Below are positions 11,497 to 23,273 of a DNA stretch of 64,000 nt, piece by piece. Within the stretch, counting starts at the first letter, position 1; the number at the start of each line of letters is the position of its first letter. This DNA is from Ustulina deusta (taxonomy: Eukaryota > Ascomycota > Sordariomycetes > Xylariales > Xylariaceae). Location: contig JAJNNX010000016.1 in the NCBI GenBank assembly GCA_023159155.1, positions 868,001 through 932,000 on the forward strand, given 5' to 3'. A program made the translations under genes and the position numbers. Under the pieces are notes generated by a model that saw only the letters and a list, made by a program, of their open reading frames with translations, was not told the DNA's origin and did no database searches.

Positions 11497-13335
11497 ATGG
11501 CTCCGGACATCGATTCCATCCCACACGAGACCACCGGCAATGGCTCAACGCCCGCCGGGCGCCACGGTGGCGATAGGATGCCCAACATTCTCTTTATCAT
11601 GGCAGACCAGTTGGCTGCTCCCCAGCTCAAGATATACAATCCCGAATCCCAGATCCTCACACCAAACCTGGATGCACTAGCAGCCAAGTCGGTCCAGTTC
11701 GACTCCGCTTACTGCCCCTCTCCTCTTTGTGCGCCTTCTCGCATGAGTCTTATTTCAGGCCAATTACCGATGAAGATTGGGGCTTATGACAATGCATCCC
11801 AAATTGGCAGCGATGTGCCCACATACGCTCACTACCTGAGGCTCAAAGGCTACCACACAGCATTGGCCGGCAAGATGCATTTCGTTGGAGATCAATTGCA
11901 TGGGTATGAGACTCGTTTGACTAGTGATATCTATCCTGGCGATTTTGGCTGGGCCGTCAACTGGGATGACCCTGACAGGCGACTCGAGTGGTATCACAAT
12001 GCAAGCTCCATCTTGCAGGCCGGAACCTGCGTGCGAAGCAATCAATTGGACTATGACGAAGAGGTCATGTATAAGTCTACCCAATTCCTGTACGACCAAG
12101 TTCGTGAGGGCCCGGATAAACGCCCATTCTGCCTTACGGTATGTTCTCCCCGATTATTGGATAGAGGCTTTGAACTACGATTTCGCGGTTGCAAGCGTAG
12201 GATCCGAAGTTAGTAAACACACATTAACCGAACTTGTCCACAAACAGCTGTCCCTCACTCACCCTCATGACCCCTACACAATTGAAGAAAAGTACTGGGA
12301 CCTATATGAGGGTGTAGATATCTCTTTGCCGAAGGTCAGGATTCCGCGGGAGCAACAGGACGCGCACAGTAAGAGGCTTCTGAAGGTGTGCGACCTTTGG
12401 GATGAAAACTTCACCGACGACCAGATCAAACGCGCACGACGGGCGTATTATGGCGCTGTTAGCTACGTCGACGACTGCATTGGGCGCATTCTTACGACAC
12501 TGAAGCAATGCCGTCTCGACCATAACACCATCGTTGTCTTCAGCGGTGACCACGGTGATATGCTTGGAGAACGTGGCCTTTGGTATAGTTCTAACATGGA
12601 GACCATGGCCCATTTCTCTGCTAACGGAGTTGTAGGTATAAGATGAGTTACTTTGAGTCGTCTGTCCGCGTTCCTTTGCTAGTCTCGGATCCTAGCCGGT
12701 TTACACCTCACCACGTGAAGGAGAACGTGTCGACGCTGGATATCCTTCCTACTCTCTGTGACATCGTTGGCACCCCGCTGATACCAGGATTACCTATGGA
12801 TGGCACCTCCTTGTTACCCCATCTCGAAAATAGACCGGGCCATGACACCGTCATTGCCGAATACACGGGCGAGGGTACCATCAGCCCTCTCATGATGATC
12901 CGGCGCGGTCCCTGGAAGTACATCACGTGTCCGACAGATGCGCCGCAGCTCTTTAACCTCGAGAAGGACCCACTCGAACTAGTCAATTTGGCAGAACTGG
13001 CAAACAAAACCGAGGGACTGACAGCCGACGAGGAGGAAGCCAAAGCTAAATTTGAAAAGTTCGAGGCTGAAGCTAAGACACGGTGGGACTTTGAGTCTAT
13101 CACCCAATCTGTCCTCCTATCTCAGAGAACTCGGAGGCTCGTATGGGATGCCCTGAAGGTCGGCAAGTTTGATCCTTGGGACTACAACCCGATCGATAAC
13201 GGTACCAACAAGTACATCCGCTCTTTCCTACCACTCGACGATCTTGAACGCCGGGCTCGTTATCCCCCTGTTGACAAGTATGGGCGAGAAACACGAGACA
13301 TTGTGGTCGACCAGGCGGGATCACACAATGAATAA
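11497..13335 (+). CDS. Choline sulfatase (sulfatase family, formylglycine type)
   Basis: Three exons, 11497-12138, 12248-12582 and 12636-13335, give 558 residues, the length expected for the family. It hydrolyses choline-O-sulfate to choline and sulfate, allowing this osmolyte/sulfur store to be used. Visible features are the metal-binding MADQ near residues 35-38, the sulfatase signature C-A-P-S-R at 78-82 with C78 the residue converted to formylglycine, THPHDPY at the first splice join, and SGDHGDMLGERGLWYK with the second metal site. The region after residue about 500, containing a DDLERRARYP segment, corresponds to the choline-sulfatase C-terminal domain. The second intron uses donor GTATAG and acceptor TTGTAG, which restores the conserved LWYKMSYFESSVRVP stretch. 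There is no signal peptide, so it is likely cytosolic. No choline or sulfate transporter is adjacent. Confidence 0.9.
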
Positions 13336-14243
13336 GTCGCCACCGGCTTCGCGTAAGTGTATCTGCCCATTGAGCATTGGAACGTGCTCTGATCGGCAAT
13401 ACGCCCCAACTGATGTTCGCCTGCCATCCCCACATGGCAAACTCTTTGCATTTCCTTGACCCCTATTGATGCGACTTTAGCGAGGCGAGTTACGGAAACG
13501 ACGGGATAGCCATGAGAAGCCCGTTGTTTGAAAGCGGGGGTTTTCTCCTCTTTTTCTGTTTGATGAAAAGATACCATCTGTCCCTTACACGTATTTGTAG
13601 TTGCAGCATTTCACGGGTTGATTGTCATGGCGCTTTGCTCCTCAACTTAAAAAGGTAGGTTGGCTAGTTTTCCAAACATATCAGGGGAACACCGGAATAA
13701 AAACCCGTGAACAACAGACGAACAGGGCCCCAGGCGCATAGTGACGTTAGAATTTAGGATTCACATCTCGCCAATAGTCGAGGCAATGATATGGGGTATT
13801 GAACCACAGAAATGCGTTCCCAATCTTGCATGTGACGATCAGCCCCTCCCCCTCCTTCTCTCATCTGCTTCGGGCCTAGTCATCTTGAATCCCTGTGCAA
13901 TCCATGTGGCTCGGCAGGTACAATGCAGGGTTGGCTTTTTGGTTGCGTGTGGCAAGATTTATACGCTAGACTATTTTAAGACTAGCTCGTTCCTCCGCAA
14001 CTTCGTCGCCGTTATCTTAAGTACCTAGAGAGATAGTGTACTTCTCTCCAAACCGACCTCGGAATCGCGACACCGTCCTGCTTACAACTTCTCCCACACC
14101 CCACGCATCTCTGAGATCTTCATCTACTCATCCAGCGAGACAATCCAGACCCTCAGCCTCCACCAAAACAACCCCATTCCACCAGAACGCAGTCCTTGCG
14201 CTCCATCCCGCAACTCACCGCTCTCTTCTCGCAATCACCTACC
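13336..14243. other. Intergenic between choline sulfatase and med8
   Basis: About 0.9 kb with no recognisable gene; it holds the sulfatase 3' flank and the med8 promoter/5' UTR. The last 200 bases before the ATG are C/T-rich, as expected for a fungal 5' leader. Confidence 0.4.
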
Positions 14244-15065
14244 ATGTCGTCGCTTGGGCTAAGCCAGGAGGAGCTGAAAGCCGTCGAGCAGACGCGTCAA
14301 CGCCTCTCCCAACTCTCCAGCAGTCTCAACAGCCTGAAAAACGACGTCTTCCTCAGCAACCCGCTGCCCAACTTGTGCGTGCTCCTGCTCTACTGTGATC
14401 TCCAGCATCACCCTAATTGAAAGCTTTCCAGAGACTCCCTGCAGGCCTCCGCGGACATCCTCAACCACAACGTCCACGCGATCCTCGAGATTTTAGCCCA
14501 GAACAATTCCCTGTTTAGCCGCGTCGCTGTTCACCCATCCACCAACTTCCCTGGCCGCACGCAAGAGAACATCCTATTGCAACTTCTTCGTAAGAAACCA
14601 GAACCGGACGTCGAAGCCGCTATGGATGAGGGAAGGAAGACGCTGGCTAGCATGACCTGCCCTGGTTACGCCCGATCTGATAACACCACGAACCTGAATA
14701 AAGAGAAAGAAAACGCGCTTGGAGATATCTGGGGCACCACACGCAACGCATGCCAAGAGCGCATCGCCGAATACGTCATGAACGAGGAAGGTGATTCGTT
14801 CACTGCCGAGGAACACGAAATTGGTATCGAGAAAGTCCGGACGGGCCTTCAGCGCAGCTTCGATGACGAGTATGAGGATGAAGACGATGAAATGGAAGAC
14901 GATGAGGTTGACGGCGTCCTAACCGGGGGAAATGCCGAGCCCGACCTTATGATTATTGATCGTCCACCGCCACCTCCGGCTCCCGCTGTTTCAACTCAGG
15001 ATGTTGATGGCGCGACACTCAAGACCATAATGCGGCTTGCTACACGTGGTCGGTTGACTGGATAA
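14244..15065 (+). CDS. med8: Mediator complex subunit 8 (Med8)
   Basis: Two exons, 14244-14374 and 14432-15065, give 254 residues. The N-terminus (MSSLGLSQEELKAVEQTRQR) and the HPSTNFPGRTQENILLQLLR stretch are characteristic of fungal Med8. The region is mostly helical, as expected for the head-module subunit that contacts Med18/Med20 and TBP at the core of RNA polymerase II Mediator. The tail holds a very acidic segment (about 200-220, runs of D and E) and a short polyproline stretch before the stop. The intron is 57 nt and starts with GTGCGT; the alternative of reading through hits an in-frame stop. Confidence rests on remembered family motifs. Confidence 0.86.
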
Positions 15066-16480
15066 ATGGGGTCCATTTTCCCATTTATTCACGGAACAGA
15101 AGTCCTATACCGTAAAAGATTTAACTGTCTTTTATCGCGAATCTGACGAAGAATTGAGGGATATAATACCTTCACATACGTCTTGTAAGCTCGCCATTTC
15201 AGTCTCAAATTTGATAATTCACGAGTGATGAAACTGACACGAATTACAGAATTTCGACAAAATGCTGTATTGAGTAAACAATTGTGAGCGGCTTATGCAA
15301 TAGAATCCAGTCTCATTATTATCTGACAACCAACATATTAGCTAAGGCTACAGTGTAACCTGTCAAGGAGGAGATGGAACACACACTACTTAGGCACTGC
15401 CACCACCTGTTAAAGCTGGCGAGCAACAACATGGTGCATCAAAACACATAGTTCGATCTCGTAAATCACCACTTTTAAATCTGGAGGCTTAATTACAAAG
15501 AGGTCAGCAATGTTCAATTTTAGGGTGGCTGATATCCAGATTGGATGTCCAGTTAGGCAAGAAGCCGTCGGTACCTCTCTGCATGACTTTCTGCGAACTA
15601 CAGTTGACTGTCTTAAGCGCTCGTCTATGCGGCTCATACAAGGGTCTCGGAAATCGAGAAAGTAGCTACGCCAGTTCATTTAATCGAGAACATCAAGCTT
15701 AATATGATAAGTTGCAAACTCGTTTCACTTCGTAGCTAGTAAACTGAGAAACTTTGCCCTCCGTTGGAAGATTTGGAGATCTCAGACTATAAATCAGGTT
15801 GTGAATGGCTGTGCTTGGCGCAGAAGTACATATCTAAATTTCTCGGCCCGTAGCTATGCAGTAAAATATGTAAGGTAGCCTATGAATCTTGGAGGTTTAC
15901 TAAGCTAACTACCTATGCTATTAAAAAAAGACTTCCTATATACACGTTAGTTCCATCATCTTCAGTCGTACTCAACAACCCCGGAAGCTTGAAGGATACA
16001 ATTTCCTAACTCAAAACATTCGGCATCTCGGTTTATGTCTTAGATAACGTACCGTCCCGTCGAACTTGATGGTTAATTATGTATTGAAGTAGTTGTTGCT
16101 TGGCTCAGTTAATTACTCGAAGAGAACGTTCCACTTCCGTTGTAGCCAGAGAGGGAGCTGCACCCCTCGAAAAAAACAAACTGTCATATGGGCGGCTGCG
16201 TATAGACCGAAGTAATCCTAATCTTCAAAAAGGTACATTAAATTGATCTTACGCTGCTTTCTTTCCATAGAGTGAGTACCGCACCAGGACGCGTGTGTCA
16301 CATAACGTTTTTTACATTTTTTTTAGTATGATTTATATGGTGTGTCGCGGTCAATTACTATCGAGGATTCAAGGAACGAGTATCTAAGGAAACTATAATA
16401 CATCTTGGCTATGTCAGAGGGAATGGCAGAGGAAAGTCGATTGGCGTGTTACAGACGACGCTGGCCTACGGTATGTTGCC
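15066..16480. other. Intergenic, moderately AT-rich
   Basis: No recognisable gene in 1.4 kb. An 89-codon minus-strand frame at 15410-15679 starts with ATG but has no domain character and no splice partners I could see. The stretch separates the convergent med8 and Ulp1-like gene ends, so it contains two terminators. Confidence 0.4.
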
Positions 16481-18173
16481 TCAGTTCTTTCGCTTTCTCT
16501 TGGCTGGGGTCTTCGTGGGCGGCTCCTTCTTGGCCGGGGTCTTCTTGACCTGGTTCTTCTTGGCCCGGCCCTTCTTAGCCACGACCTTGAGGGCTTCCTC
16601 GTCACTGGAATCCTCTTCGGTCTTTTCGTCTTCGTCCTCGCTGGAATGCTCGCTGGCATCGTTTTGGGAAGGCTCGCTCTCGTCGGCCTTGTCCTCGTCG
16701 TCCTCAGCAGGAGTATCGTTGATGAAGGAAGGGTGTCGCCGCGATTGCTCCGGAATGAAGGCGCCCAGGCGCCGCCGGCTCGGCATCATTGTCTGCGTCA
16801 GAACCCCCAGCTCGTCGACATCGGTGCGCATCGCGTTGTCGACGATTGGCTCGATGGCAACCCGTGTCGTGCCGTTCATGGCTCGGTTCACCATGGTTGC
16901 TGCAACTATAGAAGGGGTGATTAGATAATTAGCCGACAGTCAACCATTTCTAAGGGGAAAGAAGTTTTTCGGCGTGAAGCTGTAGAGGGCAGGGGGGGTA
17001 GGGGTAAAATATATTTCGTGGGAATGAGTATCGAAAGAGAAGAAGCAAAAAAATTCCTTACTCCCGATCATGTTTGAACGTACGGCGTCCAAATTCAGCC
17101 AGCCCGGATGAGGCCCCCAAAATTTGGACCGATCATGACGATGTGGCTCTTGGCAATAGTATTCCGTGAGTCGGTCTAGCCAGACTCTAACCATCTCGAA
17201 CACACGTATGCCTGAGCTCCAGTTCTCTCTCGCGCCGGCAGACGTAAGTTGGGGCGCATTCACTATTTCAAATGAGTTTCTAATCACCAAGGAATGGTTA
17301 TATGGTCGTCCACCGGATCCCAAGTGTGGGCTCGGGCCATCCACTGGTTGGGTGATAGGTATAGACTATTGCACTATAAAAAAAGAATTACGTACTTGGA
17401 TTTCGTTAGTGATGGTTCGTTGAGTAGTAAAGCACGGGCATGAAAAGACAATACAGTGCAGACAATGCCACATACCTTGGAGGCACCCAGGGATTCTCCC
17501 GAGTAGATCTAGTGCCGACAGTGATCCCCATTTTAGGTAACACATGCTGGAGCAAAGTGGCTATCTCTTCTTCCAAATCGCGAGCGGTGCTGCCATGGTC
17601 AGGATCGATGACAGCATAAGAATCTAGGAAGTTGTAAGGGCCTGTCAAAGGGTCGTCAGACGTGTCAGGGTCCTGCCCCTCTTCCCGCCGGTGCGAGAGG
17701 TGTAGAACGATGAGCGCCCAGTGCGGAGGGTCGTTTTCGCCCCCTCGACTGACATCGATTGGCCAGAAGTGATATCTCCTGCTGGCCAATGCCTCTTCAT
17801 GTCTTTCTGTGAAGTAGTCTAATTCGGGAGCGAGTTTATCAAAGTCTCCGTTCAATGGGAGACTCCAAATGTCTTCTTGAACAGGCCGGAATATATTCAC
17901 ATCAGGTTGGACCATATAAGGAAGCGAATCATGCAAGAACTGCAGAGGAACTGCTAGTGTCTCCCCGAGGAGGTACTGGTTTCGTTTCAACTGGAGGACT
18001 TGTAGTGCGTCGAGACACCTCTCGACTCTCTCTGAAAACCGAAAGTCTTCCGGTAGATCCGGTGGGCCCTTGTATAGGTTTTTTCGCTGCCACCGCTCTC
18101 TTACCCGTACAGTGCCGTCGACAGTCTCGAGGACACATGTGCGGGTCATCGCAGTCCTGTTCCGTTTCGCCAT
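16481..18173 (-). CDS. Ulp1-like (C48 peptidase fold) protein, probably catalytically dead, with basic C-terminal tail
   Basis: Three predicted exons (18173-17476, 17279-17062, 16905-16481) give 446 residues. Residues 134-192 resemble the histidine/aspartate half of Ulp1-type SUMO/ubiquitin-like peptidases: WPID, then PPHWALIVLHL with H151, then NFLDSY with D184. The region that should carry the catalytic D-C-G reads NWSSGIRVFEMVRVWLDRL, so S254-S255-G256 replaces D-C-G and the nucleophile cysteine is absent. The last exon encodes an acidic serine-rich segment and a lysine-rich tail (AKKGRAKKNQVKKTPAKK and beyond) that looks like a nuclear localisation or nucleic-acid-binding tail. The exon 2 acceptor is the weakest junction; a start at AG|C near 17335 or AG|A near 17225 also keeps frame, and all three retain the SSG site. 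A decaying gene is an alternative. Confidence 0.6.
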
Positions 18174-19997
18174 ACTTGCGTCTTGTTGGTACTGCGTGTA
18201 TGATTTGGAATATACCGAATTTATTTTGTGTCCCTCAGGAGTGAACTATGATATACTCAGGTTCATGACACCAGCATCGTGGCAGCGTAATTTAAGCAGT
18301 CATTGTGACAATGGTCTGTTTACCACAGGCGATGCCTTTGTTTGACACAACCCGGATCCGGAAAGTCGAAACAACTCATACACTCCTTGAATGAATCAAT
18401 TAGCGATACCAAGCACAAGACAATAAAAAAAATAAAAACTATTTACTGGTTTCGGAATTTAATCCAACGAGGCTAAAACAGATTGCGGCTCCTTAGGTGC
18501 TGCTTATGAGACTGTTGTGTTTGTTCACATAGACATGTGAGCTGATGACTACCTAACACTACAAAGACCAACTGAGCCTTTTGAAAAGGCGAAGTAAATT
18601 GATTGTGTGCGTTAATACGGTAAAAAAGGTTCTTTTGGGCGTCTGTCAAATAGGGTTTGTCCCAGAGTAAAGAGAGAGGCTCGTCTGCAGTCAGGTAGGT
18701 CGTTGTTAGGGCTCAGTAAAGCGGCCCATTGATTGCTGGACCCTCCAATGTAGCCAAATGGGGACCTGTTTCCTGCATATCAATGTGAACAATGTATGTA
18801 GGCTCAGTTATATGGGGTACTCACTTTGCCCTCATACTAGGAGGGCCATACCTACCTCACTTCCTAGTGCAAATATGTGACCTTAACCCAGCACCTAAAT
18901 TTTTTAAGGTTCAAGTTCTGCTATTAGCTAATAACGAGGTCTTCGATCCATTAAGATTGTGACTCTTTAAACGTTGTCCCGATGACATTTTTGTCTACGG
19001 ACAAGGCGAGGCTTGTGCGTTTGGAATTGAAATCGGGACTACTGCGCAAATCTTGGTCCGGGGTATCTGGTTCTTCAACAAAAATGACATCCGTTTTGGA
19101 CAGCGTCAGAATGAAAGAGAGAAGCAGCGTGAAATAGAATCCATTCCCAAGATCTAGCAATACAGACAGAGTGAAGCCTAGCGAATAGAATAAATGGAGA
19201 CCTACTCAGCTTATATACTATCAGTTCTTTCGCTATTGGGATATAATACTAGGCCCCTTGGTAATATAGACATCTAGGCTTGAATTTCCATCGAGGAAGC
19301 AGGAGAAAGTCAACAACCAGAGTATTATTTGAGAGTGTCTTTACTGTTAAACCCTGGAATTGCCGAGTAATTACTACCCGACCATTTGCCCTGGAGGCTC
19401 ATTCGCCTTTCTAGCATCGAAAATCTAGCCCACTTACTCTACAGGTACGTTGTCTTACTCTCATAATTCATCACTCCGTATCTACAGTTACAGGAGTGAG
19501 AGGTAGAATAATATTAGACAAACCCCACCCTCCGCCAACCCTCAACCGTCTGACAGTGAGTGGCTTAACCCCTAAGCACGTGTAGCTGCCTGATTTGTGC
19601 GGGGGCACTCGAGTAACTTACTTAGGGAAAGCTGAAGTATGGAAGAATCTGCAGTTCTATTTTAGATTTACAGCCCAATTTGGGCAAACCCTAACCCAAA
19701 AGGTTATGTAATCTGCATACAGTAGACTAGTGTATTGTTCAGCTGCAGTGGGTCGCTAGGTTGTAATATTGAGTGGCATGGGAGCACACCGCCATATTGG
19801 AACTCTTGAATGGCTCTGTCCTCAAGTTGACCCACAGGCTAGAGAGAGTCTAGACTTCTTGAAGCAAGCTGAAAGATGTTCTCTTATCGTACACTAGATA
19901 ATGGAGAGTTTGCCAATACAGCTGGTTTGTTACACTACTGTGTCTTGCTTGGTTTCGTAACAACTCACCTGCTCCCCGACTTACCTTGTCTTTAGAC
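18174..19997. other. Intergenic, AT-rich with a repeat remnant
   Basis: No gene recognised in 1.8 kb. It contains one copy of a dispersed repeat (18790-18880) shared with the 43-kb region, several A/T runs (18420-18450), and scattered stops in all frames, consistent with decayed transposon-derived DNA. The right end is the promoter of the GNAT gene. Confidence 0.45.
18790..18880. repeat. Dispersed repeat copy A (possible LTR remnant)
   Basis: Contains TAGGCTCA, then GGGGTACTCAC, then CTCA.ACTA, then ACTTCCTAGTG and AAAT, in the same order and spacing as copy B at 43199-43285. The copies differ by scattered substitutions and small gaps. The family is not identified; a retrotransposon LTR is a guess based on dispersion and AT-rich decayed surroundings. 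Confidence 0.5.
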
Positions 19998-20763
19998 ATG
20001 CATGTATCTTACTCTGAGCAACCTCACCGGCCCCCTCCTGGCTTTCATGTCAGAGATGCCGAGCTGACCGATGTAGAAAGTATTACTAATATCTGGTACG
20101 CCGCTTTCAATCCAACTCACAAGTTTTTCGACTTTGCAACACCAGACGATGCGACGACTCGCAAATGGTTCAATGAGCTTTGGACGATGGGGATAGTTGC
20201 CGGGCCCGGTGTGATGAGGACATTTGTTGTAGAAGACTTGTCACGGGGCAATAAGCTTGTAGCTTTCTCGAGATGGCATGTCCCACAGGCAGATGGAAAC
20301 CAAGACATCCCTATGCCACCAGTTCCCGCACATTGGGACTTGGACATCACTGAGGCGCTATGGGGTGGCATGGCTCGGAGTAGGAGTCGTATAATGGGTC
20401 AGAAGCCGCATTGGAGTTAGTCAAAGCATCTCCTGCCATGTTCGCCACTCGACGACCTAGAAGAATCTTTACTAATAGCACTGCGATACAGTGGGAGAAT
20501 TTATAGCGGTAGACCAGGCCTATCAAAAAACGCGCTTAGGGTTTACCTTATCCGACTGGGGCTGTCGTCAGGCTGACGAAGGAGGCTTGGAGTTGTACGG
20601 CGATGCCAGTATGAAAGGCCTACCGATCTGGAAGCGCTATGGGTGCGAAGAGCGCGGGCTTATTCGCATCCCGGGACGCCCGGGTTGTTTTGAGACATAC
20701 GAAGTCGTTCCGATCGTGAGGCTACCGAAACCGAGGGTGACTCAGGATACGACGAAGTTATAA
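19998..20763 (+). CDS. GNAT-family N-acetyltransferase
   Basis: Two exons, 19998-20415 and 20492-20763, give 229 residues. The N-terminal part (VRDAELTDVESITNIWYAAF) and the FIAVDQAYQ...WGCRQADEGGLELY...GLPIWKRYG order match fungal GNAT acetyltransferases. The split codon at the join makes HW-M-GEFIAVDQ, the expected beta4 strand entering the acetyl-CoA pyrophosphate loop. That loop, normally Q/R-x-x-G-x-G/A, reads QKTRLGFTL here, so the first glycine is missing and cofactor binding may be weak. The substrate cannot be predicted. The preceding TTG at 19986 is in frame, but the ATG at 19998 is the natural start. It lies tail to tail with the MFS transporter gene. Confidence 0.75.
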
Positions 20764-21080
20764 AGAGTAAAACAGAAAAGTGACACTAAGCTCAGTTTCT
20801 TGGGAGTGAAAGGCGAATTAGCTATCGTGATGGCAGGGAGCGTTCAAGGTTCGCAATTCAACAACAGGGTATGAAAATCCCGTCTCACACAGACAAGTGA
20901 ATATATTGGGATTAAATTGGGGAGGTATATAGTAAATTAAGGAATATGACTCCATTCTCGAGTAAGTATACCTTGGTAGAGCATTGGGCGCCGCAGAAGC
21001 TGAGGGAGGTAAATTAAATCTACCAGCTCGGCATCTTGAACCCCGCTCTAATCCGACTATCTGGTGTTATGTCTTTTTCT
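20764..21080. other. Short convergent intergenic region
   Basis: 317 bases between the ends of the GNAT gene and the MFS transporter gene; nothing but presumed 3' processing signals for the two convergent genes. Confidence 0.4.
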
Positions 21081-23273
21081 CTAGTATACATAAATGAAGT
21101 CTTCATTTGTGAGATCGGAACGATCTTGGAGGCCGTTGTCATCCTCTAGACTCGTCACTTGCTCTTTGTGACCCAACTCGCTGTCCTGTGGTTGTTGCAT
21201 TTCCTTCTTCAGCATGGACTCGTCTACAATATCTGCCCGCTTGCCGAGTTGCACTCGCTTCTTGCCATGCCGCTTGTTGAGGAACATGAGATACATTGGA
21301 ATTAGTCTAGAAGTACCATTATCAGCTTTGAGTTTCAAGTCTTGGTTGGTAGTAGGAGGGCTGAGACTTACAATCCAAGCGCACCTACAAACGAAAACTG
21401 TACAAGGGCCGAAATGAGTCCGGGCCGATATAGCGGTGTGTCTTTTGTGTTGAACAATTGTGGCCCGATGATGTTTCCCGCACACATTCCAACAATCACC
21501 ACTCCTGTTGTGGTTTTCTTCTTCGTGTCTCCGCCCGTGTTCTGGCCTTGCCAGGTGAATATCATGGGTGTGATTACACCCAAACACGATACGAGATAAT
21601 AACCGAAGAGCAACACGCCTTTGGTATGTCCGTTCCGGGGCACTGTAAGCATGAGGATAGTACCGACGATAGGTAATAGGCTAACAAGGGCAATGACAAG
21701 GCCTTTACGGCGAATCTTCGTGGCTAGTGCGGCCGAGCCTACAATGCTGATAACCTGGATCACACCAAACGGGATGTTAAAGAGGATTGCATTGAAATTG
21801 GTATAACCAAAATCTTTGACGATGAGATTTCCAAAAGTGCCGATACCACCACTCGCGATTCTTGTCATATGCGTCAGTTTTCCCCCGCCGCAATTGGTTG
21901 GATTAACTCACGAAATTGAGGTCATTATGAGGAACCACAGCCACGTTTTAAGATCTAAGAGAGTTTCCAAGGCATGGTCCCATCTCCATTTCCGGCTCAC
22001 GACCCCCATCTGGTTGGCGCGCAGTCGTTCCACAGCAATGAGCTGTTCCCGCTTAGACAAGTACTTCGCCTCCATTGGAGAATCCGGCATGAGGATGAGA
22101 AATGTAATGCCGTATAGAAAGGTTGAAACGCCACAAAAGCTGAATATCACTTGGTAACGGTAGATCTCGTGGCTTCTGACTATGACACCTAGAGTCAGTA
22201 TTGCTGTTTTAAGCGTGATCTGTTGGTTTCGGAACCGTGAGAAGATTTTAGGATGCCCTTTTTACCAAAAAAGAGGAAGCCTTTATACCCTAGAAAACGT
22301 AAAGACTAGAATAAAATAGATAGCTCGGAGAACTTACTATGGCCGAGGCCGTAAGTAATAAGGCTACCTACGATTTGCGTCACGCCATTCATTGCGTTCC
22401 AGTAAGACGTACGAAGCGTCTGCTCGGAACGACGCCACCACATCTGAGTTATCGCGATACAACTCGGGGCAATTAGTGACTCGAATGCTCCCAACAAGAA
22501 CCGTAAGGCGATAAGCGATTTAAAATTAGTACATGCTGCGAGCAACGCTTGCGTCATTCCCTACGCCTGGATCAACAACTCGCGTTATTGGCTAATTAAA
22601 TGAATTAAATCATGGACATACCCAAAGAGTAATCGCAGTACCAATGACCTTTCCTGTTGGAAGGCGAACGAGTAGAAAGGCAGCTAGAGGCTGAAATGCC
22701 AGCTGACCAAAGTACAAAATCGAACTCAACCAGGAGTATTGTTCTATGTGCGGATAAGTGGCCAATTCAAAGTACACACGAGTTTTCTTTCATATCAAGT
22801 TGGTCATGTATGATTATGAGAAATACTTTAGGATATAACGCGGTTTGGAAGAGGGCGGATGCAAGAGCGTTGATCTAGGCAGCAGAACGAGATAACAGGG
22901 AGTAACATGCTCCCAAAAATAATAAAAGTAAAAATAAAAATAAATTGGAAACTCGAAATAGCTTACGTGAAGTTAGGTTTGCATCCTCAATAATGCCGAA
23001 TATAGATACATATGACAACGACGACTTGTCAAGCTGCTGGAAGAAGTATGCTCCAAGGAGGAGAGGCAAGATCCGCCTATCGACACGCTTCAGAACAGCG
23101 CGTTCATCCTCATAGTCGAACGCAATCTCTCCGTGTTCGGCAATAAACTTGGCTGCTTTATCCTCAAGGATTTTCTCTGGTAGCGCAGTGTGTAGGGTTC
23201 TGCTTTCTGGAGAGATGGTATCCATGGCCTCTTGCATACTGGAGGAGCCGGGTTCTAGGGACTCGCTCACCAT
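21081..23273 (-). CDS. MFS transporter, Dal5/allantoate-permease type (anion:cation symporter family)
   Basis: Six predicted exons (23273-22967, 22743-22622, 22560-22338, 22188-21912, 21860-21372, 21306-21081) give 547 residues. All joins keep frame and rebuild family motifs: YSWLSSILYF after intron 1, AITQMWWRRSEQTLRTSYW with AMNG, LMPDSPMEAKYL, WLWFLIM, and WQGQNTGGDTKKKTTTGV with GNIIGPQL near the end. These are typical of fungal Dal5-like permeases importing organic anions such as allantoate, vitamins or sugar acids across the plasma membrane. About twelve membrane helices are expected, with cytosolic polar ends. Introns 1 (222 nt) and 3 (149 nt) are long for this window. The start is the ATG at 23273; an in-frame TTG upstream was not used. 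It is divergent from the Gfo/Idh oxidoreductase, suggesting linked function. Confidence 0.83.

Noticed and set aside
16940..17344. 134-codon minus-strand frame read as a separate gene
   Set aside because: It begins with GTG, not ATG, and its middle is exon 2 of the Ulp1-like gene; its end is intron sequence.
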